From NCBI GenBank assembly GCA_001310455.1, contig BAXG01000017.1, positions 1 through 64,000 of the forward strand: a DNA stretch of 64,000 nucleotides. Direction: 5' to 3'. Within the stretch, counting starts at the first letter, position 1; every line of letters begins with the position of its first letter. Positions 7,629 through 16,753 of the stretch are shown here, in pieces. This stretch comes from Photobacterium sp. JCM 19050. GTDB taxonomy: Bacteria > Pseudomonadota > Gammaproteobacteria > Enterobacterales > Vibrionaceae. Made by a program: the position numbers and the translations under genes. Under the pieces are notes generated by a model that searched no databases, was not told the DNA's origin, and saw only the letters and a program-made list of their open reading frames with translations.

Positions 7629-8615
7629 TTATCCCACATCCGGTTTTGGTGTGTCTGGGCCGGAAGGTGGAAGGTTTGGTACAGTAATTTGTGGCATTTC
7701 ACCACTTAAGGACTTGAGAAATTCTACGACCTTGTCGGCTTCTGTCTCTGTCATTTTTGAGTTGAGCTGGATATCAGCCATGATTTTCACTGCTTCTTTC
7801 AAATCCCACACTGAACCGTCGTGGAAATACGGGTAGGTGCGGTCAATGTTTCGCAGTGTCGGTACCTTGAATACAAACTTGTCCGAGTCATTGCCAGTGA
7901 CCGCAGCGCGTCCTATGGCCTCATTACTGGTCATGTAAGGTTTCATCAAACCCATTTTCTGGAACATCTGTCCGCCGGCAAGCGGACCGCTGTGGCAGGC
8001 AATACATCCCTTTGATTTGAACAGGGCGTACCCTTCCAATTGATCATCTGTCAGGGCTTTATCATCCCCTTTCAGCCAGTTGTCGAAAGGGGAATCCGGC
8101 GTGCGCAGGCTTTTTTCAAACTCGGCAATGGCATCTGTGACCTGGGTGATGTTGATGGCGTCCGTACCGAAAGCGGCTTTAAATAAATTGCGGTACTCAG
8201 GGATGCTGTTCAGCGTTTTCACAGCCAGTTCGTGGTTTGAGGCCATTTCGAGTGGGTTTTCAATCGGGCCGCCAGCCTGGGCTTCCAAATCTTCTGCCCG
8301 GCCATCCCAGAATTGGGCAATGTTGAGATCTGCATTGAGGACAGTCGGCGAGTTGATGGGGCCAATTTCCCAACCGTGACCGATAGAGCTTGGCATGTTG
8401 TCGGTGCCACCACGGGCAAGGTTGTGGCAGCTGTTACACGAAATGGCGCCGGACTTGGACAAGCGAGGGTCGAACCAGAGTGTTTTCCCGAGTTCCACTT
8501 TCTGTGTATCCAGTCCTTCAGCCGGTTCAATGGCTTTAATGGGTTCAGCGGATTGCCGTTCGGCAAGTGCGGGGGTAGCGATAAGCGCCGCTACCAATAA
8601 AACAGCATTTTTCAT
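7629..8615 (-). CDS. Dihaem cytochrome c peroxidase (CcpA/MauG family)
   Basis: 328 residues starting at ATG 8615, chosen because AAGGAAG lies 8 bp upstream and a signal peptide (AVLLVAALIATPALA) follows; an earlier in-frame start adds 13 residues without a site. Two haem c motifs are present: CNSCH at 60-64 (high-potential/peroxidatic side) and CIACH at 204-208. The family motifs GRAEDLEAQAGGPI and VPTLRNIDRTYPYFHDGS are also seen. It reduces hydrogen peroxide in the periplasm with electrons from small cytochromes. A Pro-rich C-terminal tail is present. It is monocistronic or cotranscribed with the CDGSH gene 209 bp downstream. Confidence 0.85.
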   Translation of the reverse strand: MKNAVLLVAALIATPALAERQSAEPIKAIEPAEGLDTQKVELGKTLWFDPRLSKSGAISCNSCHNLARGGTDNMPSSIGHGWEIGPINSPTVLNADLNIAQFWDGRAEDLEAQAGGPIENPLEMASNHELAVKTLNSIPEYRNLFKAAFGTDAINITQVTDAIAEFEKSLRTPDSPFDNWLKGDDKALTDDQLEGYALFKSKGCIACHSGPLAGGQMFQKMGLMKPYMTSNEAIGRAAVTGNDSDKFVFKVPTLRNIDRTYPYFHDGSVWDLKEAVKIMADIQLNSKMTETEADKVVEFLKSLSGEMPQITVPNLPPSGPDTPKPDVG

Positions 8616-8897
8616 CGCTTTGCTTCCTTCTTTTTGGGCTAATAAATTAGTCAATATCCGTAGCGTTCGAGTGGATAATAATTAGCCGGCGAAGGGTGTT
8701 TGAAATGGGAAAAATCGATGTATCCCATCGCTTTTTTCAATCAAATGCTACGCTGAGAATCAGGAAAACAAAAAATCAGACTGTTAGTAGAATCCATGTG
8801 ATTGGACTCTCGTTTGATGCGAAATATCTAATTGAATTTACATTGATTTCGATCAATTTCATCTGGCTCGTTTATATCGTGCCGCAAAGGGGTGGTT

Positions 8898-8925
8898 ATA
8901 AAAAAACGCCGGGTTTCCCCGGCGC
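8898..8925 (-). terminator. Rho-independent terminator of gntP
   Basis: On the minus strand CGCCGGGG-AAA-CCCGGCG is followed by a run of seven T. It lies about 50 bp past the gntP stop. The rest of 8616-8976 holds no supportable gene, only the upstream region of the peroxidase gene. Confidence 0.75.
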
Positions 8926-8976
8926 CTTTCCTCTTCTACATTGCTTTTTTGTTTTGGTGTTGCTTACGTCGTGAAA

Positions 8977-10353
8977 TTAAAGGAACACGCTTAATGTCGC
9001 TACGATAAGGAATGCAACGCCGCCCAGCAGGGTTTCCATTACAGTCCATGTTTTCAGGGTGGTCTTCTCATCCATTTCCAGCAGTCGGCCTACCAGCCAG
9101 AAACCGGAATCGTTGAAGTGAGACAGGACAGTCGCACCAGAGGCGATCGCAATCACGATAAAGCACAGGTCAAACTCGCTCAGGCCAACAGTCGCCGCCA
9201 CGGTTGGAGCAATCAGCGCTGCAGTCGTTGTCAGGGCAACAGTCGCAGAACCCTGGGCTACGCGCAGTGCGGTAGAGATGATAAAGGCCGCCAGGATAAC
9301 TGGCATTCCAGTATCCGCCAGCAGGTCAGCCAGAGCATTACCAATGCCGCTTGCACGCAGTACACCACCGAACATGCCACCTGCACCGGTGACCAGAATT
9401 ACCGCGCAGATAGGTGCCAGAGAGTCACCGCAGAGCTTTTCCAGTTTCGCCATGCCGTGGTCTTTGGCAAATACTGCAAGACACACCATCAGGGTAATCA
9501 GCAGGGCGACAGGGGTTTTACCCAGCATACGGAAGAAGTTAACCCAGCCAGCATCGCCGTCTACCCAGCCCAGCACTGTCATGGTGTGCAGACCGGTATC
9601 CATGAAAATCAGTACCAGAGGCAGCAGCAAGATGCCCATAACGGTACCGAAAGTCGGTTTGTTCGATTCATCAATCACTTCCTGGTTTGCCAGGAATGCC
9701 TGAGGCAGTGGCAGCACGAAACGCTTGCCGGCCCACAGACCGTAGAGGTAAGCGCCGATGTACCAGGTAGGGAGGGCAACCAGCAGGCCAACCACTGTCA
9801 GCAGGCCGATGTTTGCACCAAGCAGTTCACTGGCAGCAACCGGGCCTGGGTGTGGCGGCAGGAATGCGTGCATTACAGCAAACGCTCCGGCAGCAGGCAG
9901 GGCATATTTAACGGTTGAGCCGCCAAATTGCTTCGCCACGCTGAAGATGATCGGCATCATTACGATAAGGCCGGCATCAAAGAAAATTGGGAAACCAAAC
10001 AGAAGTGAGGCCACGCCCAGCGCGAACGGGGCTTTGTCATTACCGAATCGGCCAATCAGTGTTTCAGCCAGCACTTTTGCGCCGCCGGTCACTTCCAGGA
10101 TTCGGCCAATCATCGTACCCAGGCCGACCAACAGTGCCACGGAAGCCAGCGTACCGCCGAAGCCGTTCATCATGGTTGGGACAACTTTATCCGGTGTTAC
10201 GCCGGTTGCAACAGCAGTGACTAAACTCACCAGGGTAAGGGATGCGAAGGCGTGCACTTTAAAGCGCATGATGAGTACAAGAAGCAAGGCAATGGAAGCT
10301 GCTGCCACCATCAGCAGATAGCCTGCATCTGGTGTAGTTACTACAGAGTTCAT
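8977..10353 (-). CDS. gntP: Gluconate:H+ symporter, GntP family
   Basis: 458 residues, about 12-14 membrane segments, the usual length of GntP permeases. Family signatures are clear: FGFPIFFDAGLIVMMPI, AFLPPHPGPVAASELLGANIG, RVAQGSATVALTTTA and HFNDSGFWLVGR. It imports gluconate across the inner membrane. AAGGA sits 7 bp before the ATG. It is transcribed away from gntK, and the two share an upstream region with two tandem GntR-type operators, so both should be induced by gluconate. The products feed gntK, edd and eda on the other strand. Confidence 0.92.
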   Translation of the reverse strand: MNSVVTTPDAGYLLMVAAASIALLLVLIMRFKVHAFASLTLVSLVTAVATGVTPDKVVPTMMNGFGGTLASVALLVGLGTMIGRILEVTGGAKVLAETLIGRFGNDKAPFALGVASLLFGFPIFFDAGLIVMMPIIFSVAKQFGGSTVKYALPAAGAFAVMHAFLPPHPGPVAASELLGANIGLLTVVGLLVALPTWYIGAYLYGLWAGKRFVLPLPQAFLANQEVIDESNKPTFGTVMGILLLPLVLIFMDTGLHTMTVLGWVDGDAGWVNFFRMLGKTPVALLITLMVCLAVFAKDHGMAKLEKLCGDSLAPICAVILVTGAGGMFGGVLRASGIGNALADLLADTGMPVILAAFIISTALRVAQGSATVALTTTAALIAPTVAATVGLSEFDLCFIVIAIASGATVLSHFNDSGFWLVGRLLEMDEKTTLKTWTVMETLLGGVAFLIVATLSVFL

Positions 10354-10422
10354 ACTAGTTCCTTTACATTTGCCCGCAAGTTCGCGGAAGAAAGATTATT
10401 GTGTGTAGCTTCACAAGTCTGG

Positions 10423-10452
10423 TTGTTACCGGTAACATGTTACCGGTAACAT
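10423..10452. promoter_or_regulatory. Two tandem GntR-type operators
   Basis: Two palindromes of the form TGTTACCGGTAACAT sit back to back (10423-10438 and 10437-10452), sharing their edge bases. They match the LacI-family gluconate repressor operator type (E. coli GntR: ATGTTACC..TAACAT). They lie in the gntP-gntK divergent promoter and the second ends 59 bp before the gntK start, so they should repress both. The likely repressor is encoded at 13534-14540. Confidence 0.8.
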
Positions 10453-10510
10453 GCTAAGTTACAAGCCAAGAGCTCAGCCAAATTCCAAAAATGAGATAGA
10501 GGTAGAAAAA

Positions 10511-11020
10511 ATGGCAGGTAAGTGCATCGTCGTTATGGGTGTATGCGGCAGCGGGAAGTCCACAGTGGGTGAACGCCTTGCTAAAGAACTCGATGCCAAG
10601 TTTATTGATGGTGATGATCTGCACCCTCGCGCAAATATCCAGAAGATGGCCGGAGGTACACCTCTGAATGACGACGATCGCGCCCCTTGGCTCGAACGTA
10701 TCCGTGATGCGGCTTACAGCCTGGAAAACAAAAATGAAGTGGGTGTGATTGTCTGCTCTGCGCTCAAGCGCAAATACCGTGACCAGATCCGTGAGGGTAA
10801 TGAGTCAGTACAGTTCCTGTTCCTGGATGGTGATTATGACCTGATCATGGCGCGTATGAAATCCCGCCAGGGCCACTTTATGCGTGAAAGTATGGTGACC
10901 AGCCAGTTTGAAACTCTGGAGCACCCTGCCGGAGAAGACGGTGTTGCCGTTGTCTCTATCGATTGCACTATTGATGAATTGGTTTCCCGCTCCGTTGTTG
11001 CTCTGGGAGAGTTGGCATGA
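10511..11020 (+). CDS. gntK: Gluconokinase
   Basis: 169 residues from ATG 10511 (GAGG 8 bp upstream); an earlier in-frame ATG at 10451 lies inside the operator and is unlikely to be used. P-loop GVCGSGKST at 9-17, then DGDDLHP, CSALKRKYRD and the LFLDGD and RQGHFM blocks identify the GntK family. It phosphorylates gluconate to 6-phosphogluconate. Its stop overlaps the start of edd by 4 bp (ATGA), giving translational coupling in a gntK-edd-eda operon. Confidence 0.93.
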   Translation: MAGKCIVVMGVCGSGKSTVGERLAKELDAKFIDGDDLHPRANIQKMAGGTPLNDDDRAPWLERIRDAAYSLENKNEVGVIVCSALKRKYRDQIREGNESVQFLFLDGDYDLIMARMKSRQGHFMRESMVTSQFETLEHPAGEDGVAVVSIDCTIDELVSRSVVALGELA

Positions 11021-12811
11021 CCCACCCGGTTGTAAAAGCGGTTACAGACCGTATTGAAGCGCGAAGCAAGGCGCGTCGTGAAGCCTGGATGGAGAACATT
11101 TCACGCCAGGCAGCCCAGGGAAAAGGAAGAAGCCAACTTTCTTGCGGAAACCTTGCCCATACCGTTGCTGCCGGTTGCAGCGGCGAAAAAGCCCGTATTC
11201 TGGATATGACCCGCTCCAATGTGGCGATTATCAGTGCGTACAACGACTTGTTGAGCGCGCACCAACCATATAAATATTACCCGGACCAGATCAAATCTGA
11301 GCTGGCGTCGTTGGGCCATACCGCCCAGGTTGCAGGCTGCGTGCCTGCAATGTGTGACGGGGTCACCCAAGGCCAGCCGGGTATGGATATGTCGCTGTTT
11401 TCACGCGACCTGATTGCCCAGTCAACGGCTTTTTCACTCAGTCACAATGCGTTTGATGCCACGTTGCTGCTCGGCATCTGTGACAAAATTGCCCCAGGGC
11501 AATTAATGGGTGCGTTGTCCTATGCGCATTTGCCCACCGCGTTTGTACCTGCGGGGCCAATGCGCAGCGGAATAACCAATGAAGAAAAGGTCAGTGTCCG
11601 CCAGAAATATGCAGCCGGGGATGCCGGGCGTGATGCGCTGCTGGCAATGGAATGCAGCGCTTACCATTCGCCGGGTACCTGCACGTTTTATGGCACCGCC
11701 AACACCAACCAGTTGGTATTTGAGGCCATGGGCCTGATGCTGCCGGGTTCGGCATTTGTTCACCCGGATTCTGAATTGCGGCATGAGCTGACCAATGAAA
11801 CCGCTCGCCGAATTGCATCAATGGCAGTGGGAACCCCGCTTACCGCCCGCTGAGTGACGTGGTCGATGCCCGTAGCCTTGTGAACGGCGTTGTTGCTCTG
11901 TTGGCGTCAGGCGGCAGTACCAACCACAGTATCCATATGGTGGCCGTCGCGAGAGCGGCTGGTCTGGTACTCACCTGGGACGATATCAGCGATCTGTCTG
12001 ATGTTGTGCCGCTTTTGGTTCGCATGTATCCAAATGGCCCGGAAGATATCAACGCCTTCCAGGCAGCCGGAGGCGTGCCGGGTTTGATGAAGCGTCTGGC
12101 GGAATCTGGCCTGCTTAACCTGGATGCCAAGCCGGTATTTGGGGAACTGACTGATTACTTCAAAGAACCACACCTTGTCGATGGCAAGCTGGTTTGGGAA
12201 GAGATTTCTGAAAGCCGTAACCCGGCTGTACTGGCGACTTCCCAGGAAGTGTTCCAGTCATCCGGCGGTATGAAGGTGCTCAATGGCAACCTTGGGCGAT
12301 CTGTCATTAAAGTGTCGGCAGTGGCTGAGGAGTTCCGTTTTATTGAAGCCCCGGCGCGGGTATTCTCCTGTCAGCATGAAGTGGAGCGTGCCTATCAGCG
12401 CGGTGAGCTGAACCAGGATGCCATTATCATTGTTCGCCACAATGGCCCGGCAGCCAACGGTATGCCTGAGCTTCATAAGCTGATGCCGGTTCTTGGCAAT
12501 ATCCAAAAAGCCGGTTACCAGGTAGCACTGGTGACGGATGGCCGTCTGTCCGGCGCTTCCGGCAAAATCCCGGCAGCTATCCATGTTACGCCTGAAGCGG
12601 TTCACGGTGGTGCGATTGGATTAGTTCAGGACGGGGACATCGTCCGTCTTGATGCCAATGCGGGAACCTTGAATGTGTCGCTGACCTGAGCGACAGAACG
12701 CATGACGGCTATGACCCGGAAGCGCAGCAGCAAGGCTGGGGACGGGAATTTTTTAAGGTGATGCGCAAGAGCGTGTCGAGTGCTGAATGTGGTGCAACCA
12801 TTCTAGATTGA
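11017..12811 (+). CDS. edd: Phosphogluconate dehydratase (frameshifted)
   Basis: About 598 residues over three frames. It converts 6-phosphogluconate to KDPG in the Entner-Doudoroff pathway and carries a [4Fe-4S] cluster of the IlvD/Edd family. Seen: SAYNDLLSAHQPY, AGCVPAMCDGVTQGQPGMD, GTCTFYGTANTNQ, LASGGSTNHSIH and VTDGRLSGASGKIPAAIHV. Breaks: near 11842 (one T missing before YRPLSDVVDARS) and near 12683 (one G missing before DLSD). After the second repair it ends ...CGATILD with TGA at 12809-12811, just before eda. Both breaks are one-base losses in runs, so the gene is probably intact in the organism. Confidence 0.88.
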
Positions 12812-12820
12812 GGAAAAATC

Positions 12821-13459
12821 ATGACTAACTGGAAAGTAGATCCGAAAGCCGTTTTTGCGGCATCCCCTGTTGTGCCTGTAATGGTTATCGAGAAAGTCGA
12901 AGATGCCGTTCCGATGGCAGAAGCACTGCTTGCCGGTGGTATTTCTGTGTTTGAAATTACCCTGCGAACCGACTGTGCGCTTGACGCCATTGCTGCAATT
13001 GCCGAAGCAATGCCGGAAGCGATGGTAGGTGCCGGCACCGTGTTGACCACCGAACAATATGACGCAGCTGTTGCTGCCGGTGCGCGTTTTGTGATTTCCC
13101 CAGGGATGACACCAGCGTTACTTGCACATGCAAAAAACGGCACAGCGCCGCTGATCCCGGGTACCAGTACACCGTCTGAAATCATGCAAGCGATGGAAAT
13201 GGGCTACACCCACCTGAAGTTCTTCCCAGCCGAAGCCAACGGCGGTGCCAAAGCGCTGGGTGCAATCGCTGCGCCACTGCCACAGGTACGTTTCTGCCCA
13301 ACCGGTGGTATCAGCCCGGCAAATGTTGACCAGTACACTTCGCTCAATTGCGTTGCCACCGTTGGTGGTTCATGGATGCTGCCAAAAGCGGCGATCGATG
13401 CAGGTGACTGGGCTGAAGTAACCCGCCTGTCAAAAGAGGCTGTTGCGCTGGTTAGCTAA
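12821..13459 (+). CDS. eda: KDPG/KHG aldolase
   Basis: 212 residues, intact. Splits KDPG into pyruvate and glyceraldehyde 3-phosphate. Class I aldolase family features are seen: PVVPVMVIEKVEDAVPMAEAL, FEITLRT, GAGTVLT, FVISPGMTP, HLKFFPAE (with the Schiff-base Lys) and CPTGGI for phosphate binding. Start ATG lies 9 bp after the edd stop with GAGGA upstream. It ends the gluconate operon and is followed by a strong terminator. Confidence 0.94.
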   Translation: MTNWKVDPKAVFAASPVVPVMVIEKVEDAVPMAEALLAGGISVFEITLRTDCALDAIAAIAEAMPEAMVGAGTVLTTEQYDAAVAAGARFVISPGMTPALLAHAKNGTAPLIPGTSTPSEIMQAMEMGYTHLKFFPAEANGGAKALGAIAAPLPQVRFCPTGGISPANVDQYTSLNCVATVGGSWMLPKAAIDAGDWAEVTRLSKEAVALVS

Positions 13460-13471
13460 GGCAGCAGACAG

Positions 13472-13511
13472 AAAAAAGCCCCGCGGAGGTTCACCCTGCG
13501 GGGCTTTTTTA
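13472..13511. terminator. Bidirectional terminator between eda and gntR
   Basis: AGCCCCGC / GCGGGGCT stem with A6 before and T6 after, so it works on both strands: for eda from the left and for the repressor gene from the right. Confidence 0.85.
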
Positions 13512-13533
13512 TAGGGGGTAACCTAACCGTTCC

Positions 13534-14540
13534 TTAGCCAATACTCCCGCCAAGAACCAGTTCGTATCCCAGATCCTGGTATCTTTCATCGCTCTTTTCA
13601 CCCGCCAGACGCTTGAGCAGCATGGCTGCCGCCGCTTCTCCCATCTCCTTACGTGGTGTATGCACACTTGCCAAAGAGGGGGAGAGTGTCCGGCCTATAT
13701 CGAGGGCGTTGTACCCGGCAATGGCAACCTGCTCCGGTACCTGCACCCCTTTTTCCTGGCAACGCAAAAGCGCACCGACTGCAATATCGTCGTTTGTGCA
13801 GAAGACGCCGTCTGTATCCGGATGTTGGTCTAAAGCCTTATCGATTAACTGGCTGCCGAGGGTAAAGCAAGATGATTCCTCAGTCAGGACATGCACCGGG
13901 CGCAATCCGTGGGAAACCATTGCCTGATTGTATCCTTCCATACGCAGGCGGGTACGAACGTCCATTCGTGCCCCCAGGTAAAGAATCCGGCTTTTGCCGT
14001 GACTTATCATCTGCTCGACCATCGCGGCTGCCGCTGCCCGGTGGTCAAGGCCGACCGCCATATCAATAGGTTGCTCCGGCAGATCCATGGTTTCTACCAC
14101 TGGCACACCGGCAGTTTGGATCATTTTGATGGTTTTCGCCGTGTGGGAGCTTTCTGTCAGGATCAGACCGTCAACATGGTAAGAAAGCAACGACGCAATT
14201 TTTTCCTCTTCCTCTTCCGGGCTGTAGCATAGTGGGCAAGCAAGGTCTGGTAACCGGCAGGTCTTGTCACCGACTCAATACCGCGCACAAGTGCAGAAAA
14301 CACCTGGTTGGACAGGGAAGGAATCAGAATACCAATCGCCTTGCTGGTGGAGTTGGAAAGGATGTCCGGGGCGCGGCTCGGGATATAGCCAAGTTCAGTG
14401 ACTGCCGCTTCAATCTTGACTCTTGTTGCTTCGGCAACAGAGCTGGGATCCCGCAGGAAACGGCTGACCGTCATCTTGGTGACGCCGACTTGTTCAGCAA
14501 TATCTTTCAGGGTTGGCCGTCGCTTACGGGGTGCGGTCAT
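13534..14540 (-). CDS. gntR: LacI-family repressor of the gluconate genes (frameshifted)
   Basis: About 335 residues. The N-terminal helix-turn-helix (LKDIAEQVGVTKMTVSRFLRDP) and the hinge (YIPSRAPDILSNSTSKAIGILIPSL split by family norm) place it with GntR/IdnR-type LacI regulators. The sugar-binding domain continues in a second frame (VDGLILTESSHT, VAIAGYNALDIG, TPRKEMGEAAAAMLL). The frames join near 14222 if one G is restored in HYGYSPEEEEEK. It is convergent with eda and close to the operators at 10423, so gluconate-responsive control of gntP and gntK-edd-eda is the likely role. Confidence 0.82.
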
Positions 14541-14706
14541 TACGTATTGATTCCTCTAAGATTACTGGCGACAACCTTAACTTTTTGGTCGGGTGATGTC
14601 AGCCATTTTCATTGCCTTACTGTGCCACATCATCAGAGTTTGTACACCATGCTGACAAATCGCTCAGAAATCGCGGAGAGGATCAAATTTTCAGCATTCG
14701 AATTTG

Positions 14707-14730
14707 TTTTGCTAAACCGGTTTAGCAAAA
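14707..14730. promoter_or_regulatory. LacI-type operator before the fructokinase gene
   Basis: A perfect 24-bp palindrome, half site TTTTGCTAAACC, centred on CCGG. It ends 32 bp before the fructokinase start. Its form (AAACCGGTTT core) is that expected for ScrR/CscR/Cra-like LacI proteins; the regulator at 15698 is the natural candidate. Confidence 0.7.
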
Positions 14731-14762
14731 ATCGATCAGACTGAATTTAGGAGGATTCAAAC

Positions 14763-15689
14763 ATGTCTCGAGTCTGGCTTACCGGCGATGCAGTTGTTGA
14801 CCTGATCCCGGATGGTGACGCGCACTACTTAAAATGTCCGGGTGGCGCACCGGCCAATGTTGCAGTTGCCATTGCAAGGCTGGGCGGTGATACCGGCTTT
14901 TTCGGCCGAGTAGGGCAAGACCCGCTCGGCCGTTTTATGAAGCAGGTGCTTACTGGTGAGGGCGTCGATACAACCTTGCTGAAACTGGATGAAGCACACC
15001 GGACTTCAACTGTGATTGTTGACCTAGATGAGCAGGGAGAACGGAGTTTTACCTTTATGGTAAAGCCAAGCGCTGATCAGTTCCTGGAGCCGGAGGATGT
15101 TCCGGTATTTCAGCGCGGGGACTGGCTGCATGTCTGCTCCATTGCTCTTGCCAATGAGCCATCACGCAGTACCACACTTGGCGCAATGGTAGCTATCAAA
15201 CAGGCTGGAGGCTTTGTTTCCTTCGATCCGAATCTGAGGGAGGAAGTTTGGGGTAACCCGGCGGACTTGGTTCCCGTGGTGATGAAAGCGGTCGGGTTGT
15301 CGGATGTGGTTAAATTCTCCGACGATGAACTGCTGTTCCTGACCGGTCAGCCGGATTTGGATGCTGCTCTGGGTTGGCTGGCAACACACTATGCTATTCC
15401 GCTGGTGGTGGTTACCCAGGGAAAGAAAGGGGCATTGGTGGTTAGTGGAGGCAATCAGGTGCTGATTACCGGAAAACCTGTACAACCGGTGGATACGACA
15501 GGAGCCGGGGATGCTTTTGTAGGCGGAATGCTGGCTGGGTTGGTTGAAAGTGATGACTGGCAAGCCGAAGGGAATTTGCATGATGTCATTGCCCGGGCCA
15601 ACGCCTGTGGAGCGCTTGCTACCACTGCCAAAGGTGCCATGACGGCACTGCCGGATGCGAATGAACTGGCTGAATACCTGAAAAGCTAA
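14763..15689 (+). CDS. scrK: Fructokinase / carbohydrate kinase, PfkB family
   Basis: 308 residues, full length. PfkB family: GGAPANVAVAIARLGG near the N-terminus and the DTTGAGDAFVGGML anion-hole/catalytic motif near residue 245. Bacterial fructokinases of sucrose loci (ScrK/CscK) and aminoimidazole riboside kinases share this pattern; the adjacent LacI gene and operator favour fructokinase. GGAG lies 9 bp before ATG. No sucrose hydrolase or PTS gene is nearby, so fructose would have to come from elsewhere or another substrate is used. Confidence 0.8.
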   Translation: MSRVWLTGDAVVDLIPDGDAHYLKCPGGAPANVAVAIARLGGDTGFFGRVGQDPLGRFMKQVLTGEGVDTTLLKLDEAHRTSTVIVDLDEQGERSFTFMVKPSADQFLEPEDVPVFQRGDWLHVCSIALANEPSRSTTLGAMVAIKQAGGFVSFDPNLREEVWGNPADLVPVVMKAVGLSDVVKFSDDELLFLTGQPDLDAALGWLATHYAIPLVVVTQGKKGALVVSGGNQVLITGKPVQPVDTTGAGDAFVGGMLAGLVESDDWQAEGNLHDVIARANACGALATTAKGAMTALPDANELAEYLKS

Positions 15690-15697
15690 TCCCCCAT

Positions 15698-16731
15698 ATG
15701 GATACAAAGAAAATCACCATTGCCCGGATTGCCGAGCTGGCCGGCGTTTCCAAAACCACCGCCAGTCTGGTGCTGAACGGGCAAGGTTCTGAATTTCGGA
15801 TAAAGGAAGAAACGCGGGAACGGGTAAAGGCGGTTGCAAGGGCCAATCACTATTCGCCTAACAGTATTGCCCGGTCGCTGAAAACCCGGCGGTCCGGTGC
15901 AATTGGCCTGGCAATACCGGATTTAACCAACCAGGGGTTTGCTCAAATCGCCCGGACACTTGAAGCCTGTTGCCGTGAAACCGGACTCCAGTTGCTGATT
16001 GCCTGTACGGATGATGACCCGGAGCAAGAAAAAGCGGTGGTCACAGGGTTGGCTAAGCGGCAAATCGAAGGTTTGATTGTGGCCTCGTCACTTTCGGATG
16101 ACCGATTCTACCAAACTCTTCTTCCGTCTTTGCCTGTCGTCCAGGTTGACCGCAGGATCCCCAAATCGACAATGCCTTTTGCCGTGACTGATGCCTTTGA
16201 AGCGACAGCATCAATGATGGAGATGCTTGCGCGGCAAGGATCTGGCGAAGCGCCAGGGAATATGTGTTTCTTGGCGGGCAACCCGGGTTGTCAACCAGCG
16301 AAGACAGGCGAAGCGGGTTTATTGCAGGGCTGGAGCGGAGTGGTATATCGGTATCTGAAAACTGGATCTTGCAGACAGATTACCAGGTGGACTCGGGATA
16401 CCGGATGCTGGCTGAGTTTTGTACAGAAAACGGAAGGGTGCCGGATGTGCTTTTTACGTCTTCGTTCACCCTGTTTGAAGGGGTGATGCGATACCTAAAA
16501 CAGAATGACCTGCTGCCTCAACTCATTGCCGGAGAGATGCACCTTGCAACCTTCGATAACCATGAACTGCTGGATTGCCTGCCGATGGACGTGGACTCCA
16601 TCGCCCAAAGCAGTGAGCTGATGGCAAGTTCGGCATTCGCTATCCTTCGCCGCATCGGTGAAAAAGAAACTCAAAATGAACCATCACAGCGGTTTATACC
16701 CGCGATGTTTCACTGGCGGGGCGCCATTTGA
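15698..16731 (+). CDS. LacI-family regulator, ScrR/Cra-like (frameshifted)
   Basis: About 343 residues. N-terminal DNA-binding part TIARIAELAGVSKTTASLVLNG, then SPNSIARSLKTRRSGAIG hinge, as in ScrR/CscR and Cra. The ligand domain switches frame near 16285: restoring one T gives FLAGNPGLSTSEDRRSGF. The rest (VLFTSSFTLFEGVMRYL, LATFDNHELLDCL, SIAQSSELMA) follows the ScrR-type C-terminal domain. It starts 9 bp after the fructokinase stop, so the two form an operon. It probably binds the 14707 palindrome and senses fructose or fructose 1-phosphate. Confidence 0.75.
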
Positions 16732-16753
16732 CAAAATGGTCTGATACTGGCAG

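Noticed and set aside
8696-8974. Plus-strand 92-codon open frame with a hydrophobic end
   Set aside because: It runs straight through the gntP terminator hairpin and has no convincing start site.
9118-9918. Long plus-strand open frame of 266 codons
   Set aside because: It is antisense to gntP, with Gln/His/Arg-rich composition typical of a shadow of a membrane protein gene.
11017-12811. edd as a true pseudogene
   Set aside because: Both breaks are one-base homopolymer losses, and the gene is otherwise fully conserved between intact gntK and eda with coupled starts.
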